Positions 1 through 5,830 of a stretch of DNA of 5,830 nt are shown here, in pieces (position 1 is the stretch's first letter; the number at the start of each line of letters is the position of its first letter). A program made the position numbers and the translations under genes. The notes under the pieces were generated by a model. That model was not told the DNA's origin and ran no database searches. It saw only the letters and a list, made by a program, of their open reading frames with translations. Source of the DNA: JAJTFW01 sp964584995. GTDB lineage: Bacteria > Bacteroidota > Bacteroidia > AKYH767-A > OLB10. The DNA lies in assembly GCA_964584995.1 (NCBI GenBank), contig CAZPCA010000159.1, forward strand, positions 1 to 5,830, read 5' to 3'.

Positions 1-1
1 A

Positions 2-3000
2 GCAGCTGCAGGTTACAATGTATGGAGCAGTTATCCCAATGGCAATTCGCTCAGTATCATCAGCACCACCTTGCTGACCTCCGCTACTGAAACCATCAGT
101 GATTGCGATACGACCTTGCTGCACCAGATCACGCTGCCTGACAATTCCGGTTGCAGCAGCAATTCCAACATCGACACGAATACTTTCACCTACATCGGGA
201 ATATTGTCAGCAATCCAGATTTGCGTTGCGTCAGCGTATTGCCCAACGGGCAGATTGAGCTTACGTGGATCACTCCTTCGGGTTCCAGCGACAACTTCAA
301 TGAGTTCGAGATCTTCCGCAACAGCGGTGCCGGCTTTGTACTCTACGATTCTGTCAGCAACTTCAACCAGACTACCTGGACCGATGCATTCGCCAATGGT
401 AACAATCAATCGTATAGTTATTACTTGCGTAGCCAGTCCGGATGTACCGGTCAGGTGGACAATGGCGCAACCAGTGCAACGCTCAATTCCATCTTCCTGA
501 GCAGTTCGAATGCCACACTCGGACAGGCCGGATTGAACTGGAATGCGCTGCCTGCTCAGCCCACATCAGCCGCTGCGGGTTACAATGTATGGAGCAGTTA
601 CCCGAATGGGAATACACTCAGTGTCATCACTACCACTTTGCTGACTGCTGCCACGGAAGTCATCAATGATTGCGATACCACCCTGCTTCATCAGATTACC
701 CTTCCCGATAATTCCGGTTGCAGCAGCAATTCGAACATTGACACAAATACATTCACTTACATCGGCAACATTGTCAACAATCCTGATCTGCGTTGTGTGA
801 GTGTATTGCCTAACGGTCAGATTGAGCTCACGTGGATCACTCCTTCGGGTTCCAGCGACAACTTCAATGAGTTCGAGATCTTCCGCAACAGCGGTGCCGG
901 CTTTGTACTCTACGATTCTGTCAGCAACTTCAACCAGACTACCTGGACCGATGCATTCGCCAATGGTAACAACCAATCGTACAGTTATTACCTGCGCTCA
1001 CAGAGTGGCTGTACCGGTCAGGTGGATAATGGTAATACCAGCGTAACACTGAATTCCATCTACGTCAGCACGACCGGTGTACTGGGACAAGCTACCATCA
1101 ACTGGAATGCGCACCCGCTACAGCCCAGCTCGGCAGCGGGTGGCTACGATGTATGGTCTTCCTATCCCAACGGAAATAATCTAAGCATTATCGCATCGAC
1201 TACGAACCTGAGTACTACAGAAACCATCAGCAATTGCGACACCACTTTGCTACACAGGGTTTCCGTAACCGATAATTCAGGCTGTATCAGTTTCTCCAAT
1301 GTGGACACCAATACATTCACCTATATCGGAAATGTAATCAACCACCCGGAGTTGCGCTGTGCCAGTGTATTGCCCAATGGTCAGGTCAGTTTGACATGGC
1401 AATTACCGGCTCCTGCCTCCTGGGATGATTTCAACCAATACAATGTCTGGAGAAATACCGGTGCCGGTTTTGTGCTTATCGACTCCATTGAAACGTACAC
1501 CACCAGCACGTACCTGGATGCGACTGCCAATGGTAACCTCGCTTCGATTTCCTACTACCTGCAAACCAAATCCGGCTGTACCGGACAAACGGATCCCTCC
1601 GCCGTTGGCGGGGCCGCCACCGGGAACACCATGAGTACGATTTTTGTCACTGTTTCAGGCGGAAATACGACTACGGCTACGTTGAATTGGAATGCCGTCA
1701 GCAATCCCTTGCTACCGACTTCCTCTGGCACCTATATTGTCGAGAAAGAGTATCCGGGTGGCTCCGGCAACTGGTCGGTGGTAGCCAATGTAGCTGCAAC
1801 CACCTGGCAGGAACAGCTCACCCTGTGTATCGATTCCATCAATTACAGGGTCAGTATCGGTGATGCTATCGGTTGCACATCCGTATCAAATGTTGACGGT
1901 GAAGTATTCGTAGACCACACCATACCGGCACCTCCATCTCCCCGCTGTGCGTCCGTACTTCCCAATGGTAACGTGGTACTTACCTGGGTTGCTCCGGTGG
2001 ATACCGGGCAGCGCTTCGGCAATTACACCATCTACCGATCCGGTTCAATGAATGGTCCTTATACGCCGGTAGCCGTGATCACCAGTTACTCCACAGTCAG
2101 CCATACCGACGCAGGCGCCAACGCGCAGGCAGCATCCCTCTATTATTTCATGACTACCCAGACAGATTGTGGCAGAGAGGTATCTCCGGGATCTGACACT
2201 CTTCGAACCATCAAAACAGATGTCTTCAATAACAATGGTGTCGCCGTGATTACCTGGAATCCCATTCACAACCCGGAGCTTCCCACTGCAACCCAATCTT
2301 ACATAGTATTCAAGGAGTATCCCACCGGAGTCTGGAACGCTATCGGATCTACCAGTGCTCCGACTTACCAATGGTCCGATACAATCAATGTATGTGAAGC
2401 CATCATTAATTACCGTGTAGAAACAGGAGATCAACTGGGTTGTACAAGTGTTTCCTCTGTAGATGGTGATCTCTTCAGGGATATCACCAGGCCGACAGTT
2501 GCCTTGCTCGATACGGTGAGTCTGGACCCCCTCAATCCATCGCAGGTAAGCGTGAGTTGGCTTCCCAGCCCTTCCGGAGATGTGGTAGGCTATATCATTT
2601 ACCAGTTCAACGGTGCTTCGTGGGATTCGATTGGAAGTGTAATAGGTATCAATTCCAGTTATTTCCTGCACAATAACCCTGCTGCAGAATTCGCCTCTCA
2701 GCGCTACAGCATTGCCGCTTACGACAGCTGCAGAAACATCAGCAGCATCGGCACCAGCCACAACACCTTGTTCATTACTGCAAAACTTGATGTATGCAGA
2801 AGTGCAATCGATGTCCGCTGGAACCCTTACATCAACATGGTAAACGGCATAGGCCAGTACAATGTGTTTGTCAGTGAAAACGGTGGTCCGTTCACCTTCC
2901 TGGCCAGCGTACCGGGCAATAATGTCACGTACAGCCATACCACCCTTACTAATGGTAGTACCTATTGCTATTATGTGCAGGCACAGGGCAACACCAACAC

Positions 3001-3919
3001 GCGAACCGCCTCCTCTAACCAGGCCTGCGAGTTGGCGAACCTTCTCACACTGCCCACCTTCAGTTACCTCAAGAAAGCCACGGTTATTGACTCGCGCAGA
3101 GTGATTGTCGAATGCTATGTTGACATAGCGAACAATCCGGATGTATCCCGCTACAAACTACAACGTGCCTTTGAAAAAACGGGGCCATTCACAACAGTTG
3201 GAGCTGTTCCTTATACAGGTCAGCAAATCATCACGCTCATAGATTTCTCTGCCCGTACAGACGAGTACAGTTATTATTACAGGGTCATCACGGTAGACTC
3301 CTGCGGCAATGAGGTGCTGATTTCAAACGTTGGGCGTACCATACTTCTTAAAGGAAGTCCTCAGTTCAACCTTATAAACAAACTGAACTGGAACTTCTAC
3401 GAAGAGTGGTTGGGGAACGTGAGCAATTACTCGCTCTTCAGAAGCGTAGATGGCATCTGGAGTCCAACGCCTATTGTAACCGTCAACAATGGTATACTCA
3501 CCTATGACGACGATGTTTCCGCACTGTACCCATACCCAACTTACTCGGGTAAATTCTGCTACCGTGTGGATGCCTACGAAGGCCCCGGCAACACATATGG
3601 CTTCACCGATACCAGCCAGTCGAATATTTTCTGTCTGATACAGGAGCCGCATATATTCGTTCCGAATGCATTCACTCCTACCGGAAAAAATCCGATATTT
3701 AAGCCGGAGTTCATTTACATCGATGCCAAGAATTATTACTTCGTCGTCTTCAACCGATGGGGTCAGAAAGTATACGAGTCCCGTATGCCTGGAGAAGGCT
3801 GGGATGGCACATATCAAGGTAACATCGCTCCTGAGGGTACATACGTGTACACCGTTCGAATTTTCGGAACCAATGGTCAGGAGATTGAGAAGAGCGGATC
3901 CGTAACTCTGTTGCGGTAA
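2..3919 (+). CDS. Giant multi-FN3-like surface/secreted protein with C-terminal T9SS type B sorting domain (5' partial)
   Basis: The frame is open from the left edge to TAA at 3917-3919, giving 1305 visible residues. The start and signal peptide lie outside the window. An internal TTG at 71 is not a credible start, because the repeat homology continues upstream of it. Residues 1 to about 1210 are consecutive beta-rich modules of about 90-100 residues. Each has a strand-B Trp (LTW, LNWNA, ITWNP, VRWNP), a C-strand Tyr/Phe (YNVW, FEIFR, YIVFKEYP, YNVFV) and an F-strand aromatic patch (YSYYLR, NYRV, YCYYV), consistent with fibronectin type III folds. The last 90 residues are a Por-secretion sorting domain, so the protein should cross the outer membrane by the type IX system and be released or attached at the surface. 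Ser, Thr and Asn are abundant, as in exported Bacteroidota proteins. No enzymatic domain is visible. A structural, adhesive or matrix role is inference. The family call and sorting domain are secure; the ligand is unknown. Confidence 0.93.
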   Translation, partial: AAAGYNVWSSYPNGNSLSIISTTLLTSATETISDCDTTLLHQITLPDNSGCSSNSNIDTNTFTYIGNIVSNPDLRCVSVLPNGQIELTWITPSGSSDNFNEFEIFRNSGAGFVLYDSVSNFNQTTWTDAFANGNNQSYSYYLRSQSGCTGQVDNGATSATLNSIFLSSSNATLGQAGLNWNALPAQPTSAAAGYNVWSSYPNGNTLSVITTTLLTAATEVINDCDTTLLHQITLPDNSGCSSNSNIDTNTFTYIGNIVNNPDLRCVSVLPNGQIELTWITPSGSSDNFNEFEIFRNSGAGFVLYDSVSNFNQTTWTDAFANGNNQSYSYYLRSQSGCTGQVDNGNTSVTLNSIYVSTTGVLGQATINWNAHPLQPSSAAGGYDVWSSYPNGNNLSIIASTTNLSTTETISNCDTTLLHRVSVTDNSGCISFSNVDTNTFTYIGNVINHPELRCASVLPNGQVSLTWQLPAPASWDDFNQYNVWRNTGAGFVLIDSIETYTTSTYLDATANGNLASISYYLQTKSGCTGQTDPSAVGGAATGNTMSTIFVTVSGGNTTTATLNWNAVSNPLLPTSSGTYIVEKEYPGGSGNWSVVANVAATTWQEQLTLCIDSINYRVSIGDAIGCTSVSNVDGEVFVDHTIPAPPSPRCASVLPNGNVVLTWVAPVDTGQRFGNYTIYRSGSMNGPYTPVAVITSYSTVSHTDAGANAQAASLYYFMTTQTDCGREVSPGSDTLRTIKTDVFNNNGVAVITWNPIHNPELPTATQSYIVFKEYPTGVWNAIGSTSAPTYQWSDTINVCEAIINYRVETGDQLGCTSVSSVDGDLFRDITRPTVALLDTVSLDPLNPSQVSVSWLPSPSGDVVGYIIYQFNGASWDSIGSVIGINSSYFLHNNPAAEFASQRYSIAAYDSCRNISSIGTSHNTLFITAKLDVCRSAIDVRWNPYINMVNGIGQYNVFVSENGGPFTFLASVPGNNVTYSHTTLTNGSTYCYYVQAQGNTNTRTASSNQACELANLLTLPTFSYLKKATVIDSRRVIVECYVDIANNPDVSRYKLQRAFEKTGPFTTVGAVPYTGQQIITLIDFSARTDEYSYYYRVITVDSCGNEVLISNVGRTILLKGSPQFNLINKLNWNFYEEWLGNVSNYSLFRSVDGIWSPTPIVTVNNGILTYDDDVSALYPYPTYSGKFCYRVDAYEGPGNTYGFTDTSQSNIFCLIQEPHIFVPNAFTPTGKNPIFKPEFIYIDAKNYYFVVFNRWGQKVYESRMPGEGWDGTYQGNIAPEGTYVYTVRIFGTNGQEIEKSGSVTLLR
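263..405 (+). repeat. 143-bp perfect direct repeat, copy 1 (B module of unit 1)
   Basis: These 143 bases are identical to 830-972, exactly 567 bases downstream. They encode most of the B-type FN3-like module, from the strand-B Trp through the FEIFRNSGAGF segment to ANGN. The identity stops at a silent T/C difference on each side (262 versus 829; 406 versus 973). Confidence 0.95.
830..972 (+). repeat. 143-bp perfect direct repeat, copy 2 (B module of unit 2)
   Basis: This is the second copy of the block at 263-405, in the same reading frame and the same place within the next repeat unit. The third unit (around 1394-1540) encodes a related but clearly different module and does not share the identical block. 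Confidence 0.95.
3647..3916 (+). other. T9SS type B sorting domain (gliding motility-associated C-terminal domain)
   Basis: Visible residues 1216-1305 of the repeat protein match this family in order: an opening FVPNAFTPTG, the hallmark VFNRWGQKVYES, then GWDGTYQG, PEGTYVYTV and a closing strand KSGSVTLLR at the very C-terminus. Length, about 90 residues, is usual for the family. The common NGDGxND stretch after FTP is replaced by TGKNPIFKP, a degenerate version of the opening motif. In known T9SS substrates this domain directs passage through the outer-membrane translocon. That function is inferred here from the family. Confidence 0.93.
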
Positions 3920-3938
3920 ATTCCGGTCAACGCGTGGT

Positions 3939-3972
3939 GAGGCCGCTCAGGGATGGGCGGCCTCCATTTTTT
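3939..3972 (+). terminator. Strong rho-independent terminator after the repeat protein
   Basis: The arms are 3939-3949 and 3954-3964. They form an 11-bp, GC-rich stem (core GAGGCCGC/GCGGCCTC, one T-G wobble) closed by a GGGA tetraloop. The sequence CA and six T residues (3967-3972) follow. The hairpin starts 19 bases after the TAA, which fits termination of the upstream gene and separates it from guaB. Confidence 0.9.
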
Positions 3973-3989
3973 GTAGGCGGAGCAACGTC

Positions 3990-4018
3990 TTGCCGCATGC
4001 AAATAATGCGTACTTTTA
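3990..4018 (+). promoter_or_regulatory. Probable Bacteroidota-type promoter for guaB
   Basis: TACTTTTA at 4011-4018 differs from the Bacteroidota -7 consensus TAnnTTTG only in the last base. A TTG at 3990-3992 lies 18 bases upstream, about where the -33 TTTG-like element is expected. Transcription would start near 4024-4026, giving a leader of roughly 20 bases. The position just after a strong terminator supports a separate transcription unit. This is motif matching only. Confidence 0.5.
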
Positions 4019-4024
4019 GCCGCC

Positions 4025-4040
4025 AATAATCGCGATCATT
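4025..4040. promoter_or_regulatory. Near-perfect 16-base palindrome before guaB, possible operator
   Basis: AATAATCGCGATCATT reads the same on both strands except for one non-complementary pair (4028/4037), with ATCGCGAT as the perfect core. It ends two bases before the guaB ATG, at or just after the predicted transcription start, where a bound protein could block initiation. No regulator is known from the window, and chance is possible. Confidence 0.3.
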
Positions 4041-4042
4041 TC

Positions 4043-5509
4043 ATGAAGGCAGATCAGAAATTCATTGGTGAAGGACTTACCTACGACGACGTTTTATTAG
4101 TTCCGGCTTATTCGGAGGTAATGCCAAGGGAAACAGACACTTCCAGTCTTTTTACCCGTAAAATCCCCATCAAAGTCCCCGTCATTTCAGCCGCGATGGA
4201 TACGGTTACTGAGGCTGCTATGGCCATTGCCATGGCGCAGGAAGGCGGGATTGGAGTGCTTCACAAGAACATGAGTATCGAACGGCAGGCTGCCGAGGTA
4301 CGTAAAGTGAAGCGCAGCGAGAGCGGTATGATCCAGGACCCCGTCACCATGCTGGAGGAAGCCTCTATTGCGGAAGCTTTGCGGTTGATGCGTGAAAACA
4401 AGATCGGAGGTATTCCGATTGTCAACCAGACGGGCAAACTCAAAGGTATCCTCACCAATAGGGATCTGCGCTTTGAGAAGGATATGAAGAAAAAAGTGCA
4501 CCAGGTGATGACAAAAGACAATCTGATTGTCAGTACCGGCGTCACCAGCTTACAGAAAGCAGAACTCATCCTGCAGCAGCATAAGATAGAGAAGCTACCG
4601 GTGGTCGATAAATCCGGAAAACTGATCGGGTTGATCACCTATAAGGACATCCTCAAGTTCAAATCCAGGCCCAATTCGAACAAAGATGAACTGGGTCGTT
4701 TGCGCGTTGCTGCCGCAGTTGGTGTAACGGCCGATACGCTTGCACGTGTAGAAGCCCTGGTGCATGCCGGTGTGGATGCGATTGTGATCGACACTGCACA
4801 TGGTCATTCCAAGGGAGTGATCGAAACCCTAAAAAAGGTAAAAAAAGCATTCAGTAACCTGCAGGTGGTAGTTGGCAACATCGCTACCTATGATGCCGCC
4901 AAGGCGCTGGTGAAGGCGGGTGCGGATGCGGTGAAAGTCGGCATAGGACCCGGCTCGATTTGCACCACCCGTGTGATTGCCGGCGTAGGTGTTCCTCAGT
5001 TGTGGGCTGTTTTTGAAGTAGCCCGTGCACTCAAGGGAACCGGCGTTCCGCTGATTGCCGACGGAGGCATCCGTTTTACCGGTGATGTCGCCAAAGCAAT
5101 TGCTGCCGGTGCAAGCACCGTCATGGTAGGCTCCATGTTCGCCGGTACGGAAGAATCTCCCGGGGAGACGATGATCGCCGAAGGCCGAAAATTCAAGGTA
5201 TACAGGGGCATGGGCTCCATTGAAGCCATGAAGGAAGGCAGCAAAGACCGTTATTTTCAGGATGCGGAAGATGATGTGAAAAAACTGGTACCTGAAGGTA
5301 TTGTAGGTCGGGTGCCTTACAAAGGAACTGTTGCCGAAGAAATGTATCAGCTCGTTGGCGGATTGAGGGCCTCCATGGGTTACTGTGGGGCGAAGAACAT
5401 CAAAGAGCTACAGACTGCCAAATTCATCCGCATCACCGCTTCAGGTATACGCGAGAGTCACCCCCACGATGTGACAGTCATCCGGGAAGCGCCGAATTAC
5501 TCCAGATAG
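4043..5509 (+). CDS. guaB: Inosine-5'-monophosphate dehydrogenase
   Basis: The enzyme oxidises IMP to XMP with NAD+, the first committed and rate-limiting step of guanine nucleotide synthesis, in the cytosol, usually as a tetramer or octamer. The 488 residues equal the usual bacterial length. The N-terminus has the family signature LTYDDVLLVPAYS and SAAMDTVTE. A Bateman module of two CBS domains spans about 95-152 and 153-210. The barrel then resumes with NAD-site Asp250 (VIDTAHGHS), the GIGPGSICTTR loop with catalytic Cys307, Asp340 of ADGGIR at the IMP phosphate site, the RGMGS segment at 388-392, and the flap with the Arg403-Tyr404 dyad in DRYFQ. All expected key residues are present, so it should be active. 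The ATG at 4043 fits the family N-terminus; no clear Shine-Dalgarno sequence precedes it, as is common in Bacteroidota. It looks monocistronic: guaA is not adjacent, and both flanks carry their own signals. Confidence 0.98.
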   Translation: MKADQKFIGEGLTYDDVLLVPAYSEVMPRETDTSSLFTRKIPIKVPVISAAMDTVTEAAMAIAMAQEGGIGVLHKNMSIERQAAEVRKVKRSESGMIQDPVTMLEEASIAEALRLMRENKIGGIPIVNQTGKLKGILTNRDLRFEKDMKKKVHQVMTKDNLIVSTGVTSLQKAELILQQHKIEKLPVVDKSGKLIGLITYKDILKFKSRPNSNKDELGRLRVAAAVGVTADTLARVEALVHAGVDAIVIDTAHGHSKGVIETLKKVKKAFSNLQVVVGNIATYDAAKALVKAGADAVKVGIGPGSICTTRVIAGVGVPQLWAVFEVARALKGTGVPLIADGGIRFTGDVAKAIAAGASTVMVGSMFAGTEESPGETMIAEGRKFKVYRGMGSIEAMKEGSKDRYFQDAEDDVKKLVPEGIVGRVPYKGTVAEEMYQLVGGLRASMGYCGAKNIKELQTAKFIRITASGIRESHPHDVTVIREAPNYSR

Positions 5510-5518
5510 TGCTTTTCC

Positions 5519-5548
5519 GGCAGTGAAACATCCGTCGGATCTGCCTTT
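5519..5548 (+). terminator. Weak candidate terminator after guaB
   Basis: GGCAG (5519-5523) pairs with CTGCC (5541-5545). Inside it, ATCC (5530-5533) pairs with GGAT (5537-5540) around a GTC loop, leaving a six-base bulge on the 5' side. Only three T residues follow at once (5546-5548). The placement ten bases after the guaB stop is right, but the hairpin is imperfect and the T tract short. Confidence 0.3.
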
Positions 5549-5682
5549 CCTCGCCCCTGCTCGCCAGCCTGCGCAGTCATGGCATAATAACCTCTTTAAC
5601 AACATTTTAACATTGCATTCGTTTTCATTGCTTTTTCATTCACAATCGTGAGCTATCCTGAAAAAAAGGGAATATACTTTAG

Positions 5683-5690
5683 TACATTTG
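5683..5690 (+). promoter_or_regulatory. Bacteroidota -7 promoter element (TACATTTG)
   Basis: TACATTTG matches the Bacteroidota -7 consensus TAnnTTTG at all six defined positions. It lies 23 bases before the ATG at 5714, in an AT-rich stretch. No convincing TTTG-like -33 element is seen; the region about 20 bases upstream is CCTG followed by an A tract. The predicted start is near 5695-5697, giving a leader of about 17-19 bases. Confidence 0.6.
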
Positions 5691-5713
5691 CCTCCCTGTA
5701 ATTTCAGTCTATT

Positions 5714-5830
5714 ATGAGAACAGCATTCCTTGCTCTTGCATTTGCCGCTCTTGTGGCCGCGAACACTTCCCTGAACGCCCAAACCAAAACTTCTAAGCCT
5801 GTCAGGCCCGAAACGGTCAGCACACAGCAG
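5714..5830 (+). CDS. N-terminus of an exported protein of unknown function (3' partial)
   Basis: Thirty-nine codons are visible before the right edge. An in-frame TAA at 5699-5701 leaves this ATG as the first possible ATG start. A promoter element sits 23 bases upstream. The protein begins with a Sec signal peptide: Arg2, a hydrophobic core of Ala, Leu, Phe and Val through about residue 16, and a probable signal peptidase I site after Ala22 (SLNA before QTK), with Gln as the first mature residue, common in Bacteroidota. There is no lipobox Cys, so a lipoprotein is unlikely. The mature start (TKTSKPVRPETVSTQQ) is polar and Lys/Thr/Pro-containing, a linker-like stretch that does not identify a family. 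It should be periplasmic, outer-membrane or secreted. No function can be given. Confidence 0.8.
   Translation, partial: MRTAFLALAFAALVAANTSLNAQTKTSKPVRPETVSTQQ

Larger units (their letters stand above)
2..3640 (+). repeat. Alternating A/B FN3-like module array, period about 189 codons
   Basis: The C-strand Tyr codon of the A-type module recurs at 14, 581, 1145, 1733, 2300, 2858 and 3428. The steps are 567, 564, 588, 567, 558 and 570 bases, all multiples of three. Between them lie B-type modules. Four begin with the motif (L/P)RC(V/A)SVLPNG at 221, 788, 1352 and 1940; two diverged ones begin near 2497 and 3050. This makes one partial A, then six B-A pairs. The first two full units are nearly identical as protein, the third and fourth are clearly related, and the last two keep only the fold-defining residues. 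Similarity therefore decays toward the C-terminus. The array probably continues upstream of the window. Confidence 0.9.

Noticed and set aside
2..1345. The regular direct repeats as a CRISPR array or a non-coding tandem repeat.
   Set aside because: The period is about 564-588 bases and always a multiple of three. Changes between copies are mostly silent, and the repeats encode protein modules. There are no short repeats with unique spacers.
2045..2938. Long open frame on the minus strand (297 codons) opposite the repeat protein, and a second one at 566-976.
   Set aside because: Both lie wholly antisense to a coding region with clear domain conservation. They have no recognisable domain or upstream signals, and the 566-976 frame mirrors the repeats. 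They are shadows created by codon bias of the + strand gene.
71..3919. TTG at 71 as the start of the repeat protein.
   Set aside because: The frame is open to base 2, and bases 2-70 encode the same AAGYNVWSSYPNGN segment found one repeat later at 569 onward, so the gene continues upstream out of the window.
2..3919. An insertion sequence, phage or other mobile element around the repeats.
   Set aside because: No transposase, integrase, terminal inverted repeats or target-site duplications are visible. The repeats are internal to one reading frame.
3920..4042. A purine riboswitch or other structured leader ahead of guaB.
   Set aside because: The spacer is only 123 bases. Its one stable hairpin is the terminator of the upstream gene, and the predicted leader of about 20 bases is too short for an aptamer.
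4187..5244. Several minus-strand open frames within guaB.
   Set aside because: They are antisense to a complete, highly conserved enzyme gene and show no independent signals or recognisable products.

Overview
The window comes from a member of the Bacteroidota. Three things support this. The large first gene ends in a type IX secretion (T9SS) type B sorting domain of the 'gliding motility-associated C-terminal' family. The spacers carry TAnnTTTG-like -7 promoter elements. The starts lack a clear Shine-Dalgarno sequence. Base composition looks close to half GC by eye. Genus or family cannot be assigned from the sequence alone.

Layout, all on the + strand: (1) bases 2-3919 are the 3' part of a very large surface or secreted protein. 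Its reading frame is open at the left edge, so the true start lies outside. It consists of 13 fibronectin-III-like modules (the first partial) arranged as alternating A and B types with a period near 189 residues, followed by the T9SS sorting domain. (2) A strong intrinsic terminator (3939-3972) ends that gene. (3) A short spacer carries a probable promoter and a near-perfect 16-base palindrome, then guaB (4043-5509), a complete housekeeping IMP dehydrogenase. (4) A spacer of about 200 bases holds one weak hairpin and an exact TACATTTG -7 element. (5) The first 39 codons of a gene for an exported protein (5714-5830) run off the right edge.

The three genes look like separate transcription units, and nothing links the giant repeat protein functionally to purine synthesis. 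The most unusual signal is inside the repeat gene. Two neighbouring repeat units share 143 perfectly identical bases, while the sequence on both sides differs by many silent changes. That is the mark of a recent gene-conversion tract between modules. I found no evidence for a new defence, mobile or RNA-based system here.
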